Assembly: GCF_900110755.1 (NCBI RefSeq)
Contig: NZ_FOFF01000037.1
Location: 26,294 to 90,293 of the forward strand
From: Streptomyces sp. yr375
GTDB lineage: Bacteria; Actinomycetota; Actinomycetes; Streptomycetales; Streptomycetaceae
DNA length: 64,000 bases
Direction of reading: 5' to 3'
Shown piece after piece: positions 50,295 to 58,101 of the stretch; position 1 is the first letter of the stretch; every line of letters starts with the position of its first letter. The notes beneath the pieces are model-generated. The model saw nothing but the letters and a program-made list of their open reading frames with translations. It was not told where the DNA came from and ran no database searches. The position numbers were made by a program, and so were the translations under genes.

Positions 50295-50352
50295 GTTTTA
50301 CGTATAACCTCACCCGTCAATCGCATCTCCCGAAAGCATGCTGAAAGCTTTC
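50295..50352 (+). promoter_or_regulatory. Palindromes upstream of the VOC gene
   Basis: GTTTTACGTATAAC (50295-50308) is an almost perfect palindrome around TACGTA. AGCATGCT (50335-50342) and GAAAGCTTTC (50343-50352) are perfect and adjacent. All lie within 80 nt before the VOC/adenosine deaminase gene pair, in an unusually A+T-rich patch, and are candidates for promoter and operator elements. Confidence 0.35.
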
Positions 50353-50375
50353 TGTGCGTACTTGGAAAGGCCCCG

Positions 50376-50771
50376 ATGAGTCGTATCGCCCTGGTCACCC
50401 TCGTCGTCGACGACTACGACGAGGCGATCCGCTTCTACACCGAGGCGCTCGGCTTCCGGCTCGTCGAGGACGAGGCGCGGCCCGGCGGGGCCCGCTGGGT
50501 CGTCGTGCGGCCGGGTGCGGGGCAGGACGGGACCGGACTGCTGCTCGCCCGCGCCAAGGGCGACGGCCAGCGCGCCCGGGTCGGGGACCAGACCGGCGGA
50601 CGGGTCGGGTTCTTCCTGCACACCGACGACTTCGCCGGCGACCACGCCCGGATGCGCGCCGCCGGTGTGACCTTCCTGGAGGAGCCCCGCCACGAGGCCT
50701 ACGGCTCCGTCGCCGTCTTCCAGGACCTGTACGGAAACCGCTGGGACCTGCTCCAGCCCGCCACCACCTGA
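50376..50771 (+). CDS. VOC-family protein (glyoxalase/bleomycin-resistance-like)
   Basis: 131 aa with two beta-alpha-beta3 modules: VTLVVDDYDEAIRFYTEALGF, then VGFFLHTDDFAGDHARMRAAGV and AVFQDLYGNRWDLLQP with the closing metal-ligand-type residue region. Activity cannot be assigned; such proteins range from glyoxalases to drug-binding proteins. GGAAAGG precedes ATG 50376. The adenosine deaminase gene follows after 32 nt, so they are probably co-transcribed. Confidence 0.87.
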   Translation: MSRIALVTLVVDDYDEAIRFYTEALGFRLVEDEARPGGARWVVVRPGAGQDGTGLLLARAKGDGQRARVGDQTGGRVGFFLHTDDFAGDHARMRAAGVTFLEEPRHEAYGSVAVFQDLYGNRWDLLQPATT

Positions 50772-50803
50772 ACCGCCTGAACCACCTGCCGAGGAACACG
50801 CAC

Positions 50804-51874
50804 ATGACCGCGCCCCACATCGACACCGACACCCTCCGCCGGCTCCCCAAGGCCGTCCTGCACGACCACCTCGACGGCGGCCTGCGCCCCGCCACCGTCG
50901 TCGAGCTGGCGGACGCGGTCGGCCACCCGCTGCCCACCACCGACCCCGACGAGCTCGCCGCCTGGTACTTCGAGGCCGCCAACTCGGGCGACCTGGTGCG
51001 CTACATAGCCACCTTCGAGCACACCCTCGCCGTCATGCAGTCCCGCGAGGGCCTGCTGCGCACCGCCGAGGAGTACGTCCTCGACCTCGCCGCCGACGGC
51101 GTCGTCTACGGCGAGGTGCGCTACGCCCCCGAGCTGATGCTGAACGGCGGGCTGACCCTCCCCGAGGTCGTCGAGACCGTGCAGGAGGGGCTCGCGGCCG
51201 GTATGGCGAAGGCCGCCGCCGCCGGTACCCCCGTCCGGGTCGGGACCCTGCTCTGCGGCATGCGCATGTTCGACCGCACCCGGGAGACCGCCGACCTCGC
51301 GGTCGCCTTCCGGGACGCGGGCGTCGTCGGCTTCGACATCGCCGGCGCCGAGGACGGCTTCCCGCCCGCCGACCACCTCGACGCCTTCGCCCACCTGCGC
51401 CGCGAGAACGTGCCCTTCACCATCCACGCCGGCGAGGCCCACGGCCTGCCCAGCATCCACCAGGCCCTCCAGGTGTGCGGGGCCCAGCGCATCGGCCACG
51501 GCGTGCGCATCACCGACGACATCGTCGACGGCAAGCTCGGCCGCCTCGCGGGCTGGGTGCGCGACCGCCGTATCGCGCTGGAGATGTGCCCGACGTCCAA
51601 CCTCCAGACCGGGGCCGCCACCTCCATCGCCGAGCACCCGATCACCGCCCTGAAGGACCTCGGCTTCCGCGTCACCCTCAACACCGACAACCGGCTGGTC
51701 TCCGGCACGACGATGACGCGCGAGATGACGCTGCTCGTCGAGGAGGCGGGCTGGAGCGTCGAGGACCTGCGCACGGTCACGGTCAACGCCCTCAAGAGCG
51801 CGTTCATCCCGCACGACGAGCGCAAGGCCCTCATCGAGGACGTCGTCCTGCCGGGTTACGCCGCCGCGCTCTGA
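50804..51874 (+). CDS. add: Adenosine deaminase
   Basis: 356 aa, TIM-barrel zinc hydrolase that converts adenosine to inosine in purine salvage. Zinc ligands are H20 and H22 in LHDHLDGGLRP; the catalytic Glu and a third His are in FTIHAGEAHG (about 204-213); IGHGVRI, EMCPTSNLQTG and LNTDNRLVSGT follow. Typical is TDD; here the second Asp of that motif is Asn, a form also seen in other actinobacterial enzymes. GAGGAACACGCAC precedes the ATG. The 3' end overlaps the convergent DinB-like gene by 19 nt. Confidence 0.93.
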   Translation: MTAPHIDTDTLRRLPKAVLHDHLDGGLRPATVVELADAVGHPLPTTDPDELAAWYFEAANSGDLVRYIATFEHTLAVMQSREGLLRTAEEYVLDLAADGVVYGEVRYAPELMLNGGLTLPEVVETVQEGLAAGMAKAAAAGTPVRVGTLLCGMRMFDRTRETADLAVAFRDAGVVGFDIAGAEDGFPPADHLDAFAHLRRENVPFTIHAGEAHGLPSIHQALQVCGAQRIGHGVRITDDIVDGKLGRLAGWVRDRRIALEMCPTSNLQTGAATSIAEHPITALKDLGFRVTLNTDNRLVSGTTMTREMTLLVEEAGWSVEDLRTVTVNALKSAFIPHDERKALIEDVVLPGYAAAL

Positions 51875-52371
51875 AGCAGCCCGCGCACATAGGCGGCCTG
51901 GCCGACGTGCTCCAGATCGTCGGCCAGGACGCTGACCAGCCGTACGCCCAGCGTGACCGGCGGATCCCAGCGCACGTCCACGACGCGCTCCAGGTCCGCC
52001 GCCGTCAGCTCGCGCAGCGCCTTCAGGCTCTGCGCGTGCACGGCGTCGTAGTACCCGGTCAGCAGCAGGCCGTCGGCCACCCGCACCTTCGCGACCTGCG
52101 CCGCGCTGTGCCCGTACCCGGTGTCCTGGCGCGGCAGGTCCAGGCCGAACCGTTTCTCCCAGTCCTGGGCCAGCCACACCTGGTCGAGCCCGAAGGCGTC
52201 GGCGAGATGGTCGTCCTGGACCCGGGTGAGGTGCCAGACCAGCCAGGCGATCGAGTTGGCGGCGGGGGCGGGCCGGGCGTGGAGGCCGTCGGGGTCCAGC
52301 CCCTCCACGGCGGCGTGGACTTCTTCCTGGATGCGGTGGTACCCGTCGATGAGAATGTCCTTGGCATGCAT
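51856..52371 (-). CDS. DinB/DUF664-like protein (mycothiol-dependent fold)
   Basis: 171 aa, a four-helix bundle of the DinB_2/DUF664 group. Putative metal-ligand His residues are in SIAWLVWHLTRVQDDH (about 40-55) and DDLEHVGQAAYVRG (near 151-164). In actinobacteria this fold includes mycothiol- or bacillithiol-dependent transferases and detoxification proteins. ATG 52371 is followed by HAKDILIDGYHRIQEEVH. Its 3' end overlaps the adenosine deaminase gene tail to tail (19 nt). Confidence 0.85.
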   Translation of the reverse strand: MHAKDILIDGYHRIQEEVHAAVEGLDPDGLHARPAPAANSIAWLVWHLTRVQDDHLADAFGLDQVWLAQDWEKRFGLDLPRQDTGYGHSAAQVAKVRVADGLLLTGYYDAVHAQSLKALRELTAADLERVVDVRWDPPVTLGVRLVSVLADDLEHVGQAAYVRGLLQSAAA

Positions 52372-52396
52372 ACGTCCACCATGGCGCAGCCCGCGC

Positions 52397-53278
52397 TCAC
52401 GCGCTCCCCGTTTCCAGCAGCGCCATGAGCGCCCGGGCCGCCGGACTGGTCGCCCGCACCGGCGGCAGCAGCGCGACCGTCTCGTAGGCCGCCTCGCCGG
52501 TGCCCTTGAGCGGCAGTGCGGTGAGCGCCTCCCGCTTGTGCCGGAAGTGCCGTGGCACGACCGCCACGCCGAGGTTCTCGTCCACCAGGTCCAGCAGACT
52601 GTGCACGTCGTTGACCTCCAGGGCGACCGTGCGCCGCACCCCCGCCCCGGCGAACGCGGCGTCGGTGGCCCGCCGCGGCCCCCAGTCCGGGTGGAAGTCG
52701 ACGAACACCTCGCCCGCCACGTCCTCGGGCGTCAGCGCCGCCGCCCCGGCGAGGCGGTGGTCGGGATGGCACAGCACGTACATCGGCTCGGTGGCCAGCG
52801 GCGCGCAGCGGAGCTGGTCGCTGTCGCTCTGGGTGCGGTAGGCGAACGCCAGGTCGAGCCGGCCGGCCGCCACCTCCTCGCCGAGCGCGCCCGAACCGGT
52901 CTGCCGCAGCCGGATCTCCACGTCCGGGTGCAGCCGCCGGAACGCCGCCAGCAGCCCCGCCACATGCACCCCGGCGATGCACTGCTCGGTGCCCACGGCG
53001 AGGGTGCCGCGCACCACGCCCTGCACGGCGGCCACCGCCTCGTGCGCCGCCCGCACCTGCGCCAGGATCCGCTCCGCCTCGGACAGCAGCGCCCGGCCCG
53101 CCTCGGTCAGCGTCACCCGCCGGGTGGTCCGTACGAAGAGGGGGGCGCGCAGCTCCCGCTCCAGTGCGCGGATCGACGCCGACAGGCCCGACTGGGACAC
53201 CATCAGGCGTTCGGCGGCCCGGGTGAAGTGCTGGTCCTCGGCGACCGCGACGAAGTGCTGAAGATGGCGCAGTTCCAT
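52397..53278 (-). CDS. LysR-family transcriptional regulator
   Basis: 293 aa. The winged-helix N-terminus is classic (MELRHLQHFVAVAEDQHFTR, then VSQSGLSASIRALERELRAPLF). A periplasmic-binding-like effector domain follows from about 90. It is divergent from the aldo/keto reductase, which it probably regulates, sharing a 110-nt intergenic region; no convincing T-N11-A palindrome was identified there. ATG 53278 opens the HTH and is the natural start; no strong ribosome site precedes it. Confidence 0.92.
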   Translation of the reverse strand: MELRHLQHFVAVAEDQHFTRAAERLMVSQSGLSASIRALERELRAPLFVRTTRRVTLTEAGRALLSEAERILAQVRAAHEAVAAVQGVVRGTLAVGTEQCIAGVHVAGLLAAFRRLHPDVEIRLRQTGSGALGEEVAAGRLDLAFAYRTQSDSDQLRCAPLATEPMYVLCHPDHRLAGAAALTPEDVAGEVFVDFHPDWGPRRATDAAFAGAGVRRTVALEVNDVHSLLDLVDENLGVAVVPRHFRHKREALTALPLKGTGEAAYETVALLPPVRATSPAARALMALLETGSA

Positions 53279-53388
53279 GATTGAGAAGCCTAGCCGCACA
53301 ATTCCATCGGATTCTTCTGTTGGACCGCTGTACGACCCTCGGGAACAGTGGACCCGGAAGATCGTGGGCCAACCTTGATGGAGTCGCG

Positions 53389-54381
53389 TTGTACACCGCA
53401 CACCCCGACCGTTACGCGGACATGCCCTACCGGCGCACCGGACGCAGCGGCCTGAAGCTTCCCGCGCTGTCGCTCGGCCTGTGGCACAACTTCGGCCCGG
53501 ACCGCCCGGTGGATACCCAGCGGGCCATCCTGCGCCGCGCCTTCGACCTCGGCGTCACCCACTTCGACCTGGCCAACAACTACGGCCCGCCGCCCGGCGC
53601 AGCCGAATCCGCGCTGGGCGCGGCGCTGACGGCCGACTTCGCGCCGTACCGCGACGAGCTGGTCATCTCCACCAAGGCCGGCTACCTGATGTGGCCCGGC
53701 CCGTACGGCGAGTGGGGCTCGCGCAAGTACCTGCTGTCCTCCCTCGACCAGAGCCTGACCCGGATGGGCCTGGACTACGTCGACATCTTCTACTCGCACC
53801 GCCCCGACCCGGAGACGCCCCTCGAGGAGACGATGGGCGCTCTGCACACGGCCGTCCAGCAGGGCAAGGCGCTCTACGTCGGCGTCTCCAACTACTCCGC
53901 CGAGCAGACCCGCGAGGCCGCCCGCATCCTCGGCGAGCTGGGCACCCCGCTCGTCATCCACCAGCCGCGCTACTCGATGCTCGACCGCCGCCCGGAGAGC
54001 GAGGGCCTGCTCGACGCGCTGGACGAGCTCCAGGTCGGCTCGATCGTGTTCTCGCCGCTGGAGCAGGGCCTGCTGACCGGCCGCTACCTGGACGGCATCC
54101 CGGAGGACTCGCGGGCGGCGAGCGGCAGCCCGTTCCTGAACTCCGACGCGCTGACCGAGGAACTGGTCGGCAAGCTGCGGGCCCTCAGCGACCTCGCCCG
54201 CTCCCGCGGCCAGTCCCTGGCCCAGCTCGCCCTGGCCTGGGTGCTGCGCGGCGGCCGGGTCACCTCGGCGCTGGTCGGCGCGAGCAGCGCCCGGCAGCTA
54301 GAGGACAGCGTCGGCGCACTGGCCAACCTGGACTTCGACGCGGAGGAACTGGCCGCGATCGACGCGGTGATCAACGGCTGA
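53389..54381 (+). CDS. Aldo/keto reductase, L-glyceraldehyde-3-phosphate reductase (YghZ)-like
   Basis: 330 aa. The YTAHPDRYADMPYRRTGRSG start and SLGLWHNFG are typical of the YghZ/AKR14 branch. The catalytic tetrad is complete: Asp and Tyr in FDLANNYGP, Lys in ISTKAGY, His in FYSHRPD. YghZ relatives reduce L-glyceraldehyde 3-phosphate and methylglyoxal. TTG 53389 is preferred since GGAG stands upstream and the conserved N-terminus begins there; ATG 53422 is the alternative. Divergent from the LysR gene. Confidence 0.9.
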   Translation: MYTAHPDRYADMPYRRTGRSGLKLPALSLGLWHNFGPDRPVDTQRAILRRAFDLGVTHFDLANNYGPPPGAAESALGAALTADFAPYRDELVISTKAGYLMWPGPYGEWGSRKYLLSSLDQSLTRMGLDYVDIFYSHRPDPETPLEETMGALHTAVQQGKALYVGVSNYSAEQTREAARILGELGTPLVIHQPRYSMLDRRPESEGLLDALDELQVGSIVFSPLEQGLLTGRYLDGIPEDSRAASGSPFLNSDALTEELVGKLRALSDLARSRGQSLAQLALAWVLRGGRVTSALVGASSARQLEDSVGALANLDFDAEELAAIDAVING

Positions 54382-54390
54382 GCCGCTCCG

Positions 54391-54422
54391 GCAGGCGGAC
54401 GGTCCCTCGGCCGCCCGCCTGC
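54391..54422 (+). terminator. Terminator after the aldo/keto reductase
   Basis: GCAGGCGG (54391-54398) pairs with CCGCCTGC (54415-54422) around a 16-nt loop with further internal pairing, 9 nt after the stop, followed by TTTCC. The rest of the 297-nt gap to the next gene holds the inverted repeat described separately and no further gene. Confidence 0.6.
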
Positions 54423-54586
54423 TTTCCGGCTTTTCCGCAGGACGGCCGTGAATTCGCCATTCAGCGTTCCGTTTGTGTCTGTGTTCCTGCCGGACCAACG
54501 GGCCCGAGGCCTGCCCCATTTCGGCCATGAGCGGCGCTGGATATGCCAACAGACTGGCCGGAAAGCCATGGTGACAGTGTTTCGGT

Positions 54587-54619
54587 AGTGAACATACTCG
54601 AACGTCAGGGTAGTTCACT
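54587..54619 (+). promoter_or_regulatory. Inverted repeat AGTGAAC-N19-GTTCACT
   Basis: A perfect 7-bp inverted repeat (54587-54593/54613-54619) about 60 nt before the following small gene, in a slightly A+T-rich region. It could be an operator or a stem-loop of the 5' leader. The ribosome site GGGGGAGAGGG follows further on. Confidence 0.35.
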
Positions 54620-54678
54620 CAGAGGAGCCGCACGGAAAGCGAGGCACCACCGGCAAGCGAGCACCGGGGGAGAGGGTC

Positions 54679-55089
54679 GTGCACGACGAATTCCTGTGCC
54701 ATGTCACCGCGTACGGCGTCTGTGACGGTCGGCGCATCGGCGTACCGCTCGGCACCTACCGGGCGCCGACGCTGGCGCTCGCCCTGTGGTGGCTGCGGGA
54801 TAGGGCCTCCTGGATGGCCGAGCGGCTGGATCCCCGGCCCGAGAGCGAGCACTTCCCGGCGGGCGCCCTGGTCCCGGTCGCCGCCACCGTGCCGGACGTG
54901 CCCGCGCTGCTGCGGGCCTGGTGCGCCGACATGGCCCGACAGGATCTGGTGGCCGACGAGTTGGCGGGCGGGCGGCTGGTGCGGATCGCGGTGAGCGACG
55001 AGACCACCGAGTACGAACTGCTCGCCGAGTCCGTCGACGCCCTGCGCATGCAGCGGATGGTCCCGGCCCTCGTCCTCCCCGTCGGCTGA
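54679..55089 (+). CDS. Hypothetical protein (Streptomyces)
   Basis: 136 aa, soluble and acidic, no motif recognised. GTG 54679 is preceded by GGGGGAGAGGGTC. The sequence (CHVTAYGVCDGRRIGVPLGTYRAPTLALALWWLRDR) has a compact alpha/beta look. It is 89 nt upstream of the FHA-ABC gene and in the same direction, so may be loosely linked to the signalling module. Function unknown. Confidence 0.75.
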   Translation: MHDEFLCHVTAYGVCDGRRIGVPLGTYRAPTLALALWWLRDRASWMAERLDPRPESEHFPAGALVPVAATVPDVPALLRAWCADMARQDLVADELAGGRLVRIAVSDETTEYELLAESVDALRMQRMVPALVLPVG

Positions 55090-55090
55090 C

Positions 55091-55118
55091 ACCGACCGAC
55101 CGACCGACCGACTGACCG
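55091..55118 (+). repeat. ACCG tetranucleotide repeat
   Basis: A run of seven ACCG-like units with one internal break (ACTG), between the hypothetical gene and the FHA-ABC gene. It is non-coding and could be length-variable. TAGAAT at 55167-55172 and GGGTAC at 55154-55159 follow and are candidate -10 elements for the FHA-ABC gene, which lacks a ribosome site. Confidence 0.7.
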
Positions 55119-55178
55119 ACCGCCCGGTCCCGCGCCGCCCATCGGGCGCACATGGGTACGAATCGATAGAATTCGGTC

Positions 55179-57518
55179 ATGGTTGAGCGGCCGATCTCCT
55201 CGACTGAGCCCGAACTCGTGCTGGAGACCGAGACGGGCACCACCGTGCTGATCCCGGGCCACGACTACCACGTCGGCCGGGATCCACTGAGCGACATCTT
55301 CATCGACGACACCCGCGTCTCCTGGCACCACGCGGTGTTGCGGCCCGACGGCGGCCACTGGACCATCGAGGACGAACACAGCACCAACGGCACCTACGCC
55401 GACGGCCGCCGCGTCCACGAGTGGGGCGTCGGCCCCGGCACCGTGATCCACTTCGGCAGCCCGTCCGACGGGCCGTACGCCGCCCTGTCCGGCCGCCCCG
55501 CGCCCGCGCCGCAGCGCCCGTCGGCCGTCTCCATGCCCGCCCTGACCGGCACCTTCCGCCAGCCCACGTCCGTCCGGCCGCTGTCCTCGCGCACCGTCCG
55601 CATCGGCCGCGCCACCGACAACGACCTGGTCGTCGACGACCTGATCGTCTCGCGCCGGCACGCCGAACTGCGCGGACTGCCCGACGGCGGCCACGAGATC
55701 GTCGACCTGGGCAGCCACAACGGGACCTACCTCAACGGCCTGCCCGTGACCAGCGCCCCGCTCGGCCCCGGCGACATCGTCGGCATCGGCCACTCGGCGT
55801 TCTGCCTGGTCGGCGACGAACTCCAGGAGTACGTCGACACCGGCGAGGTCTCCCTCGACGTACAGGACCTGACCGTCGCCGTCGACCGCGGGCGCAAGGT
55901 CCTCCTCGACGACGTGTCGTTCCCGGTGGGGGAGAAGTGCCTGCTGGCGGTCGTCGGACCCAGCGGCGCGGGCAAGTCCACCCTGCTGAACGCCCTCACC
56001 GGACAGCGCCCCGCCGACCACGGCACGGTCGTGTACGACGGCCGCGACCTCTACCGCGACTACGCCGAGCTGCGCCAGCGCATCGGACTGGTCCCGCAGG
56101 ACGACATCCTGCACGCCCAGCTCACCGTGCGCAGCGCCCTCGGCTACGCCGCCGAACTGCGCTTCCCCCAGGACACCGCCAAGGCCGAGCGCCGGGCCCG
56201 GGTCGAGGAGGTCATCCGCGAACTGGGCCTCGAACAGCGCGCCGACCAGCCCGTGCACAGCCTCTCGGGCGGCCAGCGCAAACGCGTCAGCGTGGCCCTG
56301 GAGCTGCTGACCAAGCCGTCGCTGCTGTTCCTGGACGAGCCGACCTCCGGCCTCGACCCCGGCATGGACCGCTCGGTGATGCACATGCTGCGCGGCCTCG
56401 CCGACGACGGCCGCACCGTCATCGTCGTCACCCACAGCGTCCTCAGCCTCGACGTCTGCGACCGGCTGCTGGTGCTCGCGCCCGGCGGCCGGATCGCCTA
56501 CTACGGGCCGCCCGAGGACGCCCTCGCCTACTTCGCCTTCGAGCAGTGGCCCGAGGCATTCGAGGCCTTCGAACGCGACCAGGACCGGGACTGGGCGGGG
56601 GACTACCGCGAGTCGCCGTTCCGTCGCCAGTACGTCGTCAACGACAGCGAGCAGCCCCTGCTGCCCCGCTCCGGCCCCGTGATCATGCTGCCGCCGCCCC
56701 GGCCGCGCAGCCGGGGCGCTCAGCTCGGCACCCTGGTCCGCCGCTACTCGGCCGCGCTCGCCGCTGACCGCACTTTCCTCGTGATCATGATCGCCTTGCC
56801 CTTCGTGATGGGCGCCATGGCCCGCGCCCTGGCCGGCGGCAAGCTCGACCAGGAGCATGTGATGGACGCGCTGCTGATCCTGTGCGTGGGCGGCGTGCTG
56901 ACCGGCGCGGCCAACGCCGTGCGCGAACTCGTCAAGGAGCGCGTGATCTACCAGCGGGAACGCGCCGTCGGCCTGTCCAGATCGGCGTACCTGCTGTCCA
57001 AGGTCGTCGTCCTGGGCACGATCACCGTCGTCCAGGCGGTGGTGCTGACCCTCGTCGCGCTGCTCGGCGTGGACCTCAACGCACCCGGCGGCGAAGGCGT
57101 GTTGATGCCACCGCTCATCGAGATCACCGTCGCCGTCGCCCTGTTGGCGTTCACGGCGATGATGCTCGGGCTGCTGGTCTCCGCCTTCGTGCGCAAGGAG
57201 GAGGTGACGATGCCGCTGCTGGTGCTGCTCGCCATCGTCCAAGTGGTTTTCTGCGGCGCTCTGTTGAAGCTGCACGACGTGCCCGGTCTGGATCAGGTGT
57301 CCTGGCTCGTGCCCTCGCGGTGGGCGTTCGGCGCGATGGCCGGCACCCTCGGACTGGCCCGGATCGTGCCCGGCGACAAGACGAGCGACCCGCTGTTCGA
57401 GCACTCGGCCGGCGTGTGGCTGCTCAACATCGGGATGCTCGTCGTGCTGTCGCTGGCCTGCGGGTTCGCCGTCTCCCGGCTGCTGCGCCGGCACGAGCCC
57501 GCCGTGATGCGGAAGTAG
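55179..57518 (+). CDS. ABC exporter with two FHA domains (Rv1747-like)
   Basis: 779 aa. FHA1 covers about 20-100 (GRD 33-35, VSWHH, STNGTY) and FHA2 about 135-215 (IGRATDND, VSRRHAEL, SHNGTYLNG). Between them is a linker with Thr123, Thr125 and Thr130. A nucleotide-binding domain follows with Walker A GPSGAGKST (260-268), signature LSGGQRKR (362-369) and Walker B LLFLDEPTSG (382-391). The C-terminal ABC2-type membrane domain (about 535-770) has six hydrophobic segments. In mycobacteria the relative Rv1747 is phosphorylated in its inter-FHA linker and bound by its own FHA domain. The neighbouring kinase is the obvious partner. It begins ATG 55179 without a ribosome site, possibly leaderless. 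Confidence 0.92.
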   Translation: MVERPISSTEPELVLETETGTTVLIPGHDYHVGRDPLSDIFIDDTRVSWHHAVLRPDGGHWTIEDEHSTNGTYADGRRVHEWGVGPGTVIHFGSPSDGPYAALSGRPAPAPQRPSAVSMPALTGTFRQPTSVRPLSSRTVRIGRATDNDLVVDDLIVSRRHAELRGLPDGGHEIVDLGSHNGTYLNGLPVTSAPLGPGDIVGIGHSAFCLVGDELQEYVDTGEVSLDVQDLTVAVDRGRKVLLDDVSFPVGEKCLLAVVGPSGAGKSTLLNALTGQRPADHGTVVYDGRDLYRDYAELRQRIGLVPQDDILHAQLTVRSALGYAAELRFPQDTAKAERRARVEEVIRELGLEQRADQPVHSLSGGQRKRVSVALELLTKPSLLFLDEPTSGLDPGMDRSVMHMLRGLADDGRTVIVVTHSVLSLDVCDRLLVLAPGGRIAYYGPPEDALAYFAFEQWPEAFEAFERDQDRDWAGDYRESPFRRQYVVNDSEQPLLPRSGPVIMLPPPRPRSRGAQLGTLVRRYSAALAADRTFLVIMIALPFVMGAMARALAGGKLDQEHVMDALLILCVGGVLTGAANAVRELVKERVIYQRERAVGLSRSAYLLSKVVVLGTITVVQAVVLTLVALLGVDLNAPGGEGVLMPPLIEITVAVALLAFTAMMLGLLVSAFVRKEEVTMPLLVLLAIVQVVFCGALLKLHDVPGLDQVSWLVPSRWAFGAMAGTLGLARIVPGDKTSDPLFEHSAGVWLLNIGMLVVLSLACGFAVSRLLRRHEPAVMRK

Positions 57519-57528
57519 GGGCGGTGCG

Positions 57529-58101
57529 ATGACGACTCCCGGATTCCGGCCCACGCACGTCGTCCCCCAGCACGGCATGCCCGCCTGGGAGGCCCCCGAC
57601 CCGGCCCGCCCCACCGTGCCCCTCGACCCGCTGCTGCCCGTCAAGCTCACGGAGCGGCGTGGCGACTGGGGGCGCGTGCTGTGCTCCAACGGCTGGTCGG
57701 CCTGGGTGGACGGCCGCCACCTGGTCGCCGTCCCGCAGGACCCGCCCCGCTCCGACGGCCCCCTCGCGCACGCCGCCGACCCGCGCCCTCTCCTGGGCCG
57801 CGCCGAACAGGCCCTCGCCCGCTACCGGGCGGCGGTGGAGGAACTGGCCGACGGCGGCCTCGACGGCGAGTCCTTCCGCCGCCGGACCCACGGACTGCGG
57901 ATCGGCGTGGTCGTCGACGGCGAGGACGTGTGGCTGTACGACCTCGCGCGCAGACGCTGGCTGTACGGCGACGGCAGCCGCCTCAGCACGTACGCGACGG
58001 ACGAGCCGCCCGACGCGCCCGACCCGCAAGGCCCGGACGGCCCGGCCGAGGACCGGGACTACACCGCCACGCGGATCGTGGACGTCGACGGAGGGCCCTG
58101 A
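57529..58101 (+). CDS. SH3-like domain protein in the FHA-ABC/kinase cluster
   Basis: 190 aa, soluble. The N-terminal half includes LLPVKLTERRGDWGRVLCSN and GWSAWVDGRHL, an SH3-like (bacterial SH3 type) fold. The helical second half (LLGRAEQALARYRAAVEELADG) and an acidic Asp/Pro-rich tail follow. ATG 57529 stands 10 nt after the ABC gene stop, and its stop overlaps the kinase start (TGATG), so it is made with both. A scaffolding or adaptor role between transporter and kinase is plausible; no known domain name beyond SH3-like can be assigned. Confidence 0.78.
   Translation: MTTPGFRPTHVVPQHGMPAWEAPDPARPTVPLDPLLPVKLTERRGDWGRVLCSNGWSAWVDGRHLVAVPQDPPRSDGPLAHAADPRPLLGRAEQALARYRAAVEELADGGLDGESFRRRTHGLRIGVVVDGEDVWLYDLARRRWLYGDGSRLSTYATDEPPDAPDPQGPDGPAEDRDYTATRIVDVDGGP

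Noticed and set aside
54756..57689. 977-codon minus-strand open frame opposite the FHA-ABC gene
   Set aside because: Composition (Gln/His/Val/Gly runs, no motif) marks it as a shadow; the opposite strand has complete FHA and ABC motifs.
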